NCBI RefSeq assembly: GCF_002162375.1
Contig: NZ_CP021425.1
Span: 558,001 to 622,000, forward strand
Direction: 5' to 3'
Length of the DNA: 64,000 bases
Origin: Oleiphilus messinensis
GTDB lineage: Bacteria > Pseudomonadota > Gammaproteobacteria > Pseudomonadales > Oleiphilaceae
In this document: positions 25,434 through 34,149 of the stretch, in pieces
Layout of the letters: every line of letters starts with the position of its first letter
Numbering within the stretch: the stretch's first letter is position 1
Made by a program: the position numbers and the translations under genes
Notes under the pieces: generated by a model
The model's database searches: none
What the model was told of the DNA's origin: nothing
Seen by the model: the letters and a program-made list of their open reading frames with translations, nothing else

Positions 25434-27336
25434 TTCTGTACTTAAAGAGCAAACGAAAGGGAATGCTGACACAACCAGTGCTGCTGATCTGGCCATGTCC
25501 TACTTTATGGCAGACTCGGCTTGTGTGAGCAATCAAGAGCAGCGTGTAATCCGGCAGTTTGTTGAAGCGCTGCTGTTTGAAAGAATTATATCGTTCACCA
25601 GTACCTCCCGAATGGCGGGCACGGTTAACGACGAAAGTTATGACGCGATATTTGATCAAGTGTTTGAATTCCAGATCCAAAAATGCGAATTCCGTTGTCT
25701 TGCGACGATTCGTGCTTTTGATCGCGTCCGGATTGCGGAGGGCTCGATAAAAATAAAAGAAGAGGGGGTCTTTCGCGCAACCACGCTGGTTGACCTGGTG
25801 GATGCACTTGATATGGACGAAGACGGGAAGCAACGGCTGTTTGGGGAGCTGAAGCAAACGGTCGATTTTTGTCTGTGGAACGATAAAAATCTCACCCATT
25901 TCAAGTCTCCACGCCGCAAGCTGTCCTTTCAGGATCTGGAGTCAGCGATCGTTGAGGGGCACCTTTATCACCCTTGTTTTAAAACCAGAACCGGGTTTAG
26001 CTACGATGATCACCACTGTTTTGGGCCAGAAGCTGCAAACCGGTTCCAGTTACGTTGGTTCGCGGTCAAGCATGGGGATCTCAGCCGCCATTTTCCAGAA
26101 CATGAGACGTTATTTTGGCAGCATGAATTAGGCGAAGAGGTCTTTTCTGACATATCCACATGTCTGGTAAATCAGGGCGGTAGCTGGGAAGACTATGGCT
26201 TGGTGCCCATGCATCCATGGCAGTACCAGGCTATTCAGGATAGCGTGTTGTCATCGTATCTCGCGTCCGGAGAGTTTATTGATCTGGGTGCTGCCGGCGA
26301 TTTTTATCAGTCCAGTCAATCGCTGCGCACGTTAATTAATATGTCCGATTTGACCAAGGCAAACATCAAGTTGCCAATGAATGTCGTGTGCACCTCATCC
26401 CATCGTAATTTGCAGGAACATTTTGTTTGCTCTGCACCGGTTATCTCAAGCTGGCTGCAGGATATTGTTGCCCGAGATCCCTACCTGCAGCAAACCCGGC
26501 GTTTGATGCTGTTGAGCGAGTATGCGGGTGTCCTGTACGAGCCCGGCAGTCAGGATGGTGCGACCGCTGAGGCGTTGATACAAAGCGAAGCTGTGCAAGG
26601 CAAGGTGGGCTGCCTGTTTCGGGAAAGCGTCTTGGGTAAGTTGGCTGAGGGTGAAAGGGCATTGCCGTTCAGTGCCTTGATGCTGGTTGAATCCGATGGT
26701 TTGCCGTTCATTGCCGATTGGATCGAGCATTATGGTGTCGAGGCCTGGACGGATCAGCTGCTGGCAGTCATGCTCATCCCGATCTGGCATATGCTGGTTC
26801 ACCATGGCATTGCTTTTGAAGCGCACTCGCAGAATCTAATCCTCGTGCATCGCAATGGCTGGCCTGAAAAGATTGTGCTTCGTGATTTTCATGAAGATAC
26901 AGAATATGTGCCTGACTTTCTATCGGATCCGGAAAATGAGCCTGATTTGGCATCGGTTGATCCGTTTTTCGAGTCTATTCCCGATAATGATGGCTTCCGA
27001 ATGACCTCAGTCGAGGCGCTCAGAGAATTATTCATGGACACTGTCTATGTCTTTAACCTGGCTGATCTCGCCTTCTTACTGGAACGTTTTTACAGGCTTA
27101 AAGCCGCTCGGTTTTGGGCCATGGTGCGCCAGCACTTGCATGAATATGAAATGTTGGGTGTGACCTCGGGTGACCGGATCAAGCGTGTCGCCGCAGACCG
27201 CGAAACCATCGCCGTGGAATCACTTCTGCGCAAGAAAATTGAAAATGGCGGTGTACTGGATTACTTCGAACACGATGTTCGCAATGCCTTATGTCCTGAA
27301 AATGAAGATGCCGAACGCACAACAGACAAGAGATAA
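25423..27336 (+). CDS. asbB: IucA/IucC-type NIS synthetase, AsbB-like
   Basis: A 637-residue synthetase of the same superfamily as its neighbour but clearly divergent in sequence. HPCFKTRTG begins at H183, HPWQYQ at H264, EAHSQN at E466, and RDFHED follows. The spacing matches AsbA. The start chosen is the ATG at 25423, 11 bases before the end of asbA; longer in-frame starts would lie deep inside asbA. In petrobactin assembly AsbB adds the second spermidine-containing arm to citrate. Two synthetases fit a symmetric citrate siderophore. Confidence 0.88.
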   Translation: MLHDSVLKEQTKGNADTTSAADLAMSYFMADSACVSNQEQRVIRQFVEALLFERIISFTSTSRMAGTVNDESYDAIFDQVFEFQIQKCEFRCLATIRAFDRVRIAEGSIKIKEEGVFRATTLVDLVDALDMDEDGKQRLFGELKQTVDFCLWNDKNLTHFKSPRRKLSFQDLESAIVEGHLYHPCFKTRTGFSYDDHHCFGPEAANRFQLRWFAVKHGDLSRHFPEHETLFWQHELGEEVFSDISTCLVNQGGSWEDYGLVPMHPWQYQAIQDSVLSSYLASGEFIDLGAAGDFYQSSQSLRTLINMSDLTKANIKLPMNVVCTSSHRNLQEHFVCSAPVISSWLQDIVARDPYLQQTRRLMLLSEYAGVLYEPGSQDGATAEALIQSEAVQGKVGCLFRESVLGKLAEGERALPFSALMLVESDGLPFIADWIEHYGVEAWTDQLLAVMLIPIWHMLVHHGIAFEAHSQNLILVHRNGWPEKIVLRDFHEDTEYVPDFLSDPENEPDLASVDPFFESIPDNDGFRMTSVEALRELFMDTVYVFNLADLAFLLERFYRLKAARFWAMVRQHLHEYEMLGVTSGDRIKRVAADRETIAVESLLRKKIENGGVLDYFEHDVRNALCPENEDAERTTDKR

Positions 27337-27345
27337 CGAACCGAT

Positions 27346-28614
27346 ATGCTTTATGTAGATGACAACTACTATGACAGTGAATATTTCGAACTGCGCTATC
27401 AGCAGTTCGATCAGCACCCAATCCTGAGCCAGTGTAAAAGCAAGCGTTTTGCGGTTTGTCTGGAAGATGTCGCGCTCTGGATTGCCTTGAGTTTATACCT
27501 AAAAGCCAAAGGTGGATCGGTTTTCCCTATGCCGGTCGATACGCCGGTTGACGCCGCTCGTCGCCGTGCACAACGGAGCCAGTGTCATTATCTGCTTTTT
27601 GGTGAAGGTGAGTCTGATCTGGATCAAATTGAAACGATTACGGAACGTGGCGGTGATAGCGAGCCGGTACTGGTGCAAACCAGTTCAGGCACGACGGGGG
27701 AGCCTAAATTCATTGAGCGTGCCTGGCAGAGTATTGATGTTGAGATTGCGCATTATGTTGAGGATTTCAGCGAAGCCAATGCCATGACACCGGTTGTGGC
27801 CTGTCCGGTAACCCATTCCTATGGCTTGATTTGTGGTGTCTTGGTGGCATTGCAACGGGGTGTAGAACCGGTTGTCATCAAAAACAGTAATCCGAAGTAC
27901 ATCATTCGAAAATTGACTGAGGTTGATGCCCCCATTCTTTACTCGTCACCAACCCTGATTTCCACCATTACCATGCTGGTACCCGCGGCAACGCCAATTC
28001 ATGCGGTGATGACTTCCGGCACACTGATGCAGAAAGCCTGGTTTGATACAGTAAAACAAAAGGTTACACGATTGTATCAACAATACGGTTGCTCGGAAGC
28101 GGGATGCATCGCCTTAGGTCAGGATATTCAATCCGTCAGCGACATAGGCAAACCCCTGAGCCATCTGAGTGTGACAGCGGGTCAGAGCAGTGCTGAACCG
28201 GCTGAAATTGTGGTGACGAAAGATGACGGTCAGGTTATTCGTACTCAGGATCTCGGTTATTTTGATCAGCACGGTAGCTTGCATTTTGTTGCCCGTATGG
28301 ATGACATGATCAATGTTTCCGGCTTTAACGTTTATCCCGCTGAAGTGGAGGAAGTCGTTCTGGAGCTGCCGCAAATACTGGACGCAGTGGTATTCAAACG
28401 TCGGCACCAATTTGGGAATGATCAGGTGTGTCTGAATTATGTGTTGGACCCGACGCGAGCTGACCAGAACATCTCGGAACAGGAAATTCGTGAGTGGTGT
28501 CGACGCTATCTGGCCAGCCACCAGATCCCAATGCATATCCAGCGGGTTGATGCAGTTCCAAAGCTGCCGAACGGCAAAATCAGCCGCAAAAAACTCACCG
28601 ATGCAATGGCTTGA
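27346..28614 (+). CDS. asbC: AMP-forming acyl/aryl ligase, AsbC-like
   Basis: A 422-residue adenylating enzyme. Core motifs are SSGTTGEPK (113-121), YGCSEAGCI, a short C-terminal domain with GYFDQHGSLHFVARMDDMI (split motif) and the catalytic-lysine motif PNGKISRKK. The length is close to Bacillus AsbC, which activates 3,4-dihydroxybenzoate and loads it on the carrier AsbD. The gene sits between asbB (9-base gap) and the carrier fusion, as in the asb operon. The aryl substrate is inferred from the presence of AsbF. Confidence 0.85.
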   Translation: MLYVDDNYYDSEYFELRYQQFDQHPILSQCKSKRFAVCLEDVALWIALSLYLKAKGGSVFPMPVDTPVDAARRRAQRSQCHYLLFGEGESDLDQIETITERGGDSEPVLVQTSSGTTGEPKFIERAWQSIDVEIAHYVEDFSEANAMTPVVACPVTHSYGLICGVLVALQRGVEPVVIKNSNPKYIIRKLTEVDAPILYSSPTLISTITMLVPAATPIHAVMTSGTLMQKAWFDTVKQKVTRLYQQYGCSEAGCIALGQDIQSVSDIGKPLSHLSVTAGQSSAEPAEIVVTKDDGQVIRTQDLGYFDQHGSLHFVARMDDMINVSGFNVYPAEVEEVVLELPQILDAVVFKRRHQFGNDQVCLNYVLDPTRADQNISEQEIREWCRRYLASHQIPMHIQRVDAVPKLPNGKISRKKLTDAMA

Positions 28615-28661
28615 TCATCGCACCCCATTTTTCAGATAAACCATACGGATACGTTGTAACC

Positions 28662-29957
28662 ATGATGACAAAACAACAGATTGTAGACAGCATCTATAAA
28701 GTGCTCTCCGAAAAGATGAATCTCTCTGATTTGAGTGCTTTTCAGAGTGATGCCCGTCTGATCGAAGATCTTGCATTGGACTCATCCATGGTGCTCCAAA
28801 TGCTCATGTTTCTGGAGCTCGACTGTGGCTTGGAGATACCCGACAGCGCGCTGATGAACAAAGATTTTGAAACGGTTCGAAGTGTCGCCAAAGTGTTGTA
28901 CGAATCTCAGGACTTACCCAAAGTCGATAAAGGTCTGGAAGTCTACGAGGATGTGAAGATCCATTGTGTGGCGAGTTGTTTGAGTGAAATTGTCAAGCGT
29001 AACCCAGCCCTTGATCACCGCATTTTGTACTTCGGTGTTTGGGATGCTGAATTCTGTATTAATGACCAGTATGTTCTGTCTTACCACAGCAATACCATTA
29101 GTCATGCATTCTTTGTGGATTGGTATGAAAAACTGTACGGCATGAAAGTGCGTCGTTGGTATCGCCCGGATGCGACGAAAGATGAAAATATTCAGGAGCT
29201 GGTAAAGCTGGTTGAAAATCGTACGCCGGACCAGCACATCATGGTGATGCTGGATATGTACCACCTCCCGGAGCGAGTGAATGAATTCAACAAAGATCCT
29301 TTTCCACATTATTTGATGCTGGGTCCGAGCAAAAACCCGGATCAGTGGATGGTGTATGACCCTGATTATCGTTGGGAAGGTATCGCCAGCAAAGAGCGGA
29401 TTTTAAATGCTGTCCGGCAACCAACTGTTGCAGGTGGGTATGTGTTTTCCGATGCGAATGCACGGGTTTCACCACCTGAACAGATCAAGGGGTATTTCGA
29501 AGCGAGTGTGTATCTGGATCATAATCCTGTAACGGACTTACTGCGCAAAATTGTCTCTGCACACCTGAAGGGGGTGGACAGGAACGGAGATCCGCTTCCT
29601 CTTGCCAATCTGGGCAAAGCCCTTGAGGAAGTACCGGTTCTTTCCCCAAGAAAATATGGCTATGAGCACGGATTTGCTTTTTTCTGGCGTGAACTTTTGC
29701 TGCCTGAAGAAGAGTTTGATCAGTGGTGTGATGTGATTGATGAACTCGCAAAAGCCTACAAGCTGGTGCAATTCCAGGCCATGAAATTATCAGCAACGCA
29801 AAACCGGGACCTCTCCGGAAAACTGTTCGAGTTGCTGGACGCGCAGGATGAAAGAGAGTTTCGCTTGAAAAAACGGCTCAATGAAGTGTTCCTGTTGTGG
29901 TGTGAGGCTGTTTTCGATTCAAGCAAATCCCCGACTGCCGCCGGAGGCGTAGAATGA
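28662..29957 (+). CDS. asbDE: Aryl carrier protein fused to AsbE-like (DUF6005) transferase
   Basis: A 431-residue protein. Residues 1-80 form an acyl carrier domain with the phosphopantetheine serine at S41 in LALDSSMV. Residues about 95-420 match the DUF6005/AsbE type, with SYHSNTISHAFFVDWYE and HIMVMLDMYHLPE. In Bacillus these are two proteins: AsbD carries 3,4-dihydroxybenzoate and AsbE transfers it to the polyamine. Here they are a single polypeptide, so loading and transfer are physically linked. I start at the ATG at 28662, the beginning of the carrier domain; an upstream TTG overlapping asbC adds residues unlike a carrier. It overlaps asbF by 4 bases. Confidence 0.83.
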   Translation: MMTKQQIVDSIYKVLSEKMNLSDLSAFQSDARLIEDLALDSSMVLQMLMFLELDCGLEIPDSALMNKDFETVRSVAKVLYESQDLPKVDKGLEVYEDVKIHCVASCLSEIVKRNPALDHRILYFGVWDAEFCINDQYVLSYHSNTISHAFFVDWYEKLYGMKVRRWYRPDATKDENIQELVKLVENRTPDQHIMVMLDMYHLPERVNEFNKDPFPHYLMLGPSKNPDQWMVYDPDYRWEGIASKERILNAVRQPTVAGGYVFSDANARVSPPEQIKGYFEASVYLDHNPVTDLLRKIVSAHLKGVDRNGDPLPLANLGKALEEVPVLSPRKYGYEHGFAFFWRELLLPEEEFDQWCDVIDELAKAYKLVQFQAMKLSATQNRDLSGKLFELLDAQDEREFRLKKRLNEVFLLWCEAVFDSSKSPTAAGGVE

Positions 29958-30832
29958 AACTGAACGTATGCACGATTTCGTTTCGGCATCACCTGATTTC
30001 TTTTGAACAAATCGCACATTGGGCAAAACGCCATCATTTTAATGGCATTGAGTTATGGGGGGTGCATGCGAAAAACATGGACGCCCGTATGGAATACGGC
30101 AAGTCGTGGCTCAGCCAGCAAAACCTCAGTGTACCCATGATCAGTGATTATTTACCGCTCGCCGGTGATGCCGACACTGCAATCGCAAAAGCGACTTCAC
30201 TGGGTATTTTGTGCGAGTACTGGGGGGCTAAAAAACTACGGACGTTTGCCGGTAACCGTTCCAGTCACCTGGTCTCAAAAGAAGAGCGATCCCTGTGGAC
30301 CACACGCCTGCGTAAGCTTTGTGACGTGGCCCGGGAATTTGGCGTCTACCTTGTTGTTGAAACCCACCCCAACACATTAGCGGACACGCTCGAATCAACT
30401 TTACAGCTGATTGAAGAGGTGAATCACCCTGCACTGCGCATCAACTTTGATGTAATTCACGTCTGGGAGTGTGGCAGTGACCCGGTGTCGGCGCTTAAGG
30501 CATTAGAACCATTGGTTGTCCATATTCATCTGAAAAATATCACCGATAAAGCGCTATTGAATGTTTTCAATCCGGGCAATGTTTATGCGCCTGCTGGAGA
30601 CCGCAGCGGTATGGTGAAGCTGTTTGAGGGGGCGTTCGATTTCAATGGTTTTCTAGCGCATTTGAAACAACACTCCAGCATACCCTGGCAAGTACTGGAC
30701 GCATCTTTGGAATGGTTCGGCGCTGATGTATGCACTACGTTGGAAGCCGATTGCAAACTGCTGAGAGAATTCGGTTTTGCGGTTAACCCTGTCACAACGG
30801 CCACACAAGAAAAAGCAGCAACCCTGGCCTAG
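29954..30832 (+). CDS. asbF: 3-dehydroshikimate dehydratase, AsbF-like (TIM barrel)
   Basis: A 292-residue sugar phosphate isomerase/epimerase-fold protein, close to the length of Bacillus AsbF. It starts with LNVCTISFRHHLISFEQIA and has metal-site-like FNGIELWGVHA, VVETHPN and VVHIHLKN, as expected for the family. AsbF makes 3,4-dihydroxybenzoate from 3-dehydroshikimate, the rare catechol of petrobactin. Its presence is the strongest sign that the product is petrobactin-like rather than aerobactin-like. It starts in the asbDE stop region (ATGA). Confidence 0.86.
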   Translation: MKLNVCTISFRHHLISFEQIAHWAKRHHFNGIELWGVHAKNMDARMEYGKSWLSQQNLSVPMISDYLPLAGDADTAIAKATSLGILCEYWGAKKLRTFAGNRSSHLVSKEERSLWTTRLRKLCDVAREFGVYLVVETHPNTLADTLESTLQLIEEVNHPALRINFDVIHVWECGSDPVSALKALEPLVVHIHLKNITDKALLNVFNPGNVYAPAGDRSGMVKLFEGAFDFNGFLAHLKQHSSIPWQVLDASLEWFGADVCTTLEADCKLLREFGFAVNPVTTATQEKAATLA

Positions 30833-30918
30833 ATGTGTCCCTGAAAAATATTGCTTTTAACCATTACTACGAATTGATTACGAATAATTGATTACTTCTA
30901 CTTTGAATTACTACGACT

Positions 30919-32058
30919 ATGCAGCTTCAAACTCCTTATTATTTGGTTGATGAATCTCTGATGCTTCCGGCACTGGAGAGAATACGTTATGTCGAAACCC
31001 AGTCGGGTGCAAAATCAGTATTGGCACTGAAGTGTTTTTCGACCTGGTGTGTGTTTGACTTCATGAAAAACTACATGGCGGGTACAACCAGCAGCAGTCT
31101 CTATGAAGCTCGACTGGGCCATGAAAAGTTTGGTGGTGAAAATCACGGTTACAGCGTTGCGTATACCGAAGCTGAGCTAAAGGAAGTGGTTCAGTACTGT
31201 GACAAAGTGATTTTCAATTCCCTGAGTCAGCTGGATCGCTTTTATCAACATGCCCGTCACCGGTCTGTGGGGTTGCGAATCAATCCTGAAGTCGGCTGTT
31301 CTCATTACGCCCTTAGCGATACGGTTGGGCGATATTCCCGTCTCGGCGTTCGCGCCGAGTTGCTACCGGCACAGATTGATAAGCTGATTGATGGTGCGAT
31401 GTTCCACATGAATTGTGAAAACGATGATGTTGAGAATATTTCAGCCCAGATTGATCAGATAGAAAGCCGGTTTGCCGCGTTATTGCCAAAGCTCAGTTGG
31501 GTGAGTTTGGGCGGAGGAATTGCGTTTACCAGTCCTGACTATCCGGTCGATGTCTTGTGTCAGCGATTGGCAGAATTTGCTGCCAGATTTGATGTCCAGG
31601 TCTACCTGGAGCCGGGTGATGCTGCCGTTAAAAATTCCGCGGAACTTGTTGTCTCGGTATTGGATTTAATCGAAAACGAGGTACCCACACTGATTGTTGA
31701 CGCGGGTGTTGAAACCCACGCGCTGGATTTGCTGGTGTATCAGTTTATGCCGAAGTTAAAAGCTGCCAGAGCCGTGAGTGATGCTGAGCTGGACGAGCTT
31801 GTCCGTCAGAAAAAACCGGTCTATCGAGTTTGTGGACGTACATGCCTGGCCGGAGATGTATTTGGTAATTATGTTTTTGAAGCGCCGGTGCAGATTGGCC
31901 AACAGCTTCATTTTCAGGATATGGCAGGCTACACCATGGTCAAGAAGAACTATTTCAACGGGATCCAGATGCCCTCAATCGTGCATAAAAATCTCCAGGG
32001 AGAAACACGGATCGTTCAGTCCTGTTCCTACCAGCAGTTCAGGGACTTCTTGTCTTGA
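30919..32058 (+). CDS. nspC: Carboxy(nor)spermidine decarboxylase (NspC type)
   Basis: A 379-residue PLP enzyme of the alanine-racemase-like fold. The PLP lysine is K38 in LALKCFSTW, the family's typical motif. CGRTCLAGDVFGNYVF and YTMVKKNYFNGIQMPSI match the substrate-binding region of carboxynorspermidine decarboxylases. It decarboxylates carboxyspermidine to spermidine, or carboxynorspermidine to norspermidine. An 86-base gap with AATTGATTAC-like repeats separates it from asbF, and a dehydrogenase paralogue follows 53 bases later. The ribosome site is weak. Confidence 0.87.
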   Translation: MQLQTPYYLVDESLMLPALERIRYVETQSGAKSVLALKCFSTWCVFDFMKNYMAGTTSSSLYEARLGHEKFGGENHGYSVAYTEAELKEVVQYCDKVIFNSLSQLDRFYQHARHRSVGLRINPEVGCSHYALSDTVGRYSRLGVRAELLPAQIDKLIDGAMFHMNCENDDVENISAQIDQIESRFAALLPKLSWVSLGGGIAFTSPDYPVDVLCQRLAEFAARFDVQVYLEPGDAAVKNSAELVVSVLDLIENEVPTLIVDAGVETHALDLLVYQFMPKLKAARAVSDAELDELVRQKKPVYRVCGRTCLAGDVFGNYVFEAPVQIGQQLHFQDMAGYTMVKKNYFNGIQMPSIVHKNLQGETRIVQSCSYQQFRDFLS

Positions 32059-32111
32059 GCGTTAAGCATACGCGTTGTTAGAAATTTTAATTGCATCCTG
32101 GAGGGTTAAGC

Positions 32112-33398
32112 ATGAAAAAAAATGTTCTCATTGTCGGGGCTGGTGCTGTTGGCGCAGTAGCCGCACATAAATGTGCACAGCATAGCGATGTTTTTTCTTC
32201 GGTCTGTATAGCGTCGAGAACGACGACAAAGTGCCATGATATTATTCAAGAGATCCACAAAAAAGGTCATCATCCTGCGGAGGGGTTTGCGTTGCTGGCA
32301 CGCTCGGTGGATGCTTACGACACCGACGCATTAATTACCCTGATCCGGGAATTGAATACCGACATTGTGATCAATGTTTGTACGGCCTTTGTCAATCGTT
32401 TCATCCTGGATGCCTGCATGGAAACCGGTGCGACCTATATCGATACCGCTGTGCACGAAGATTACGATGTGATGAATGCGTCCTATCCGTGGTATGCCAA
32501 TTTTGAATGGAAAAAGCGCGATGCATGTAAAGACAAGGGCATCACGGCTATTTTGGGGGCAGGTTTCGATCCGGGTGTGGTAAATGCCTATTGTGCCTAT
32601 GCTCAGCGTAATGAATTCGATCATATCCATTCTATTGATATTCTGGATGTCAATGATGGCCATCATGGCCGCTTCTTCTCAACCAATTTTGATCCGGAAA
32701 TCAATCTTCGAGAAATTATTGAAGATGCGGGCTGTCTGGAGGATGGCAAGTGGCGAACGTATCCACATCATTCCCGATCAATGGAATACGACTTTCCGGA
32801 AGTCGGGAGCAAAAAAGTTTACCTGATGGGGCATGATGAAGTGCATTCCCTTTCAGTCAATATAGAGGGTCTGCAAACCGTACGGTTTTGGATGGGGTTT
32901 GATGATCATTATTTGAATTGTGTGAATGTATTCAAGAATGTAGGCCTGTTAAATCACCAGCCGGTAAAAGTGGGCGATGGTCAAGATGTGGTGCCGCTGC
33001 ATCTGCTGAAAGCCTGTCTGCCGGACCCGGCCAGCCTGGCTTCCAATTATACGGGTAAAACCTGTATTGGAACCTTGATTAAAGGCACCTATCGAGATCA
33101 GAGCAAAGAAGTCTTTATTTACAATATTTGTGATCACGAAGCAGCATTTGCCGATGCCAATTCACAAGCGATTGCTTTTACGGCAGGCGTGCCACCCGTA
33201 GCTGCGGCAATTCTGGTGGCGAATGGCAGTTGGGATGTGAAAACGATGGTGAACGTCGAAGAGCTGGACCCGGCACCTTTTTTGACGATGCTGACGCAAA
33301 TGGGCTTGTCTACCCAGATACGTGTCATGCCGGTAAGTGGTCAGGTTGAACGCGAAGAGCAACTTTGTGTTTGCGTACCCGATTTGAAGGCGATGTGA
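32112..33398 (+). CDS. Carboxy(nor)spermidine dehydrogenase, paralogue 2
   Basis: A 428-residue paralogue of the gene at 22177, with the same nucleotide-binding motif (GAGAVGAVAAHKCAQ) and ILGAGFDPGVVNAYC. It is longer at the C-terminus by about 25 residues. I start at the ATG at 32112 after TGGAGGG. It sits directly after the decarboxylase, its metabolic partner. Having two paralogues at the two ends of one cluster is odd; they may differ in amine substrate or be a relic of duplication. Confidence 0.84.
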   Translation: MKKNVLIVGAGAVGAVAAHKCAQHSDVFSSVCIASRTTTKCHDIIQEIHKKGHHPAEGFALLARSVDAYDTDALITLIRELNTDIVINVCTAFVNRFILDACMETGATYIDTAVHEDYDVMNASYPWYANFEWKKRDACKDKGITAILGAGFDPGVVNAYCAYAQRNEFDHIHSIDILDVNDGHHGRFFSTNFDPEINLREIIEDAGCLEDGKWRTYPHHSRSMEYDFPEVGSKKVYLMGHDEVHSLSVNIEGLQTVRFWMGFDDHYLNCVNVFKNVGLLNHQPVKVGDGQDVVPLHLLKACLPDPASLASNYTGKTCIGTLIKGTYRDQSKEVFIYNICDHEAAFADANSQAIAFTAGVPPVAAAILVANGSWDVKTMVNVEELDPAPFLTMLTQMGLSTQIRVMPVSGQVEREEQLCVCVPDLKAM

Positions 33399-33509
33399 AT
33401 TACTGCACACATTTATCTGAGGGCAATTGGTCATAAACCCCGTAATCGTTACGTATAGACGCTGTAATCTTTAAACGGGAAAGGGCCACTGTGCTCTTGG
33501 GTGATCATC

Positions 33510-34115
33510 ATGAAATGCCGAACACGTACTTTCAAGAATTGGGCCGTTGCAAGCCGGTCTACAAAATCGTGGCTGACTGTCTTTTGTCTCTGGGGATGCC
33601 TAATGGGGGCGGCTCAAGCGGAAGTGATTGTTAATCGCGCGCCCATCAGTGGGCAACTGCTGACATTTTTAAATAACAATGGACTGCAAGTGGCTTCGGG
33701 TCGCTACTGGTATGACCGGGTTTCCGGGGCATGGGGCTATGAGAATGGCCCGATAGCAGGACAGATTTGGCCTGGACTGCCGGTTTCGGCACCCTTGCCA
33801 GCAGATATCTCCCGGGGCAATACCGGTATATTTATCAATGGTCGGGAAATTACCGCTCAGGAGCGCGAATTTATTCGTGCTTATCTCGGCTATACACTGC
33901 CGGGACGCTATTGGGTTAATGCTTATGGTGTAGGTGGCCCCGAGGGGCAGGGGCCGATGTTCGATTTGTCGGGGATGGCGCCTCAGGGCGGCAACAGCGT
34001 GGGGCACCGGGCCCGAGGTGGCTCTGTTATCAGTGACGGCACCACATCGGGCTTTATTTCCTCCGATTATGGTGTAAGCGTAACCTGTGGACCAGATGGT
34101 GGCTGTATTTACTGA
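33510..34115 (+). CDS. Secreted protein of unknown function
   Basis: About 201 residues with an N-terminal export signal ending near LMGAAQAEV, then a Gly-, Tyr- and Trp-rich mature region containing LVASGRYWYD-like text and GRYWVNAYGVGG. The C-terminus has two cysteines (TCGPDGGCIY) that could form a disulfide. The pattern suggests a small extracellular strand-rich domain. I do not recognise the family. An in-frame GTG lies 9 bases upstream. It is separated from the siderophore block by about 110 bases. Confidence 0.65.
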   Translation: MKCRTRTFKNWAVASRSTKSWLTVFCLWGCLMGAAQAEVIVNRAPISGQLLTFLNNNGLQVASGRYWYDRVSGAWGYENGPIAGQIWPGLPVSAPLPADISRGNTGIFINGREITAQEREFIRAYLGYTLPGRYWVNAYGVGGPEGQGPMFDLSGMAPQGGNSVGHRARGGSVISDGTTSGFISSDYGVSVTCGPDGGCIY

Positions 34116-34149
34116 TTAACCGTATTTCGCTAACAAACTGATTGGTTTC

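Noticed and set aside
23559-27336. Aerobactin- or vibrioferrin-type cluster
   Set aside because: No lysine monooxygenase or acetylase genes; AsbC, AsbDE and AsbF analogues point to petrobactin-type chemistry.
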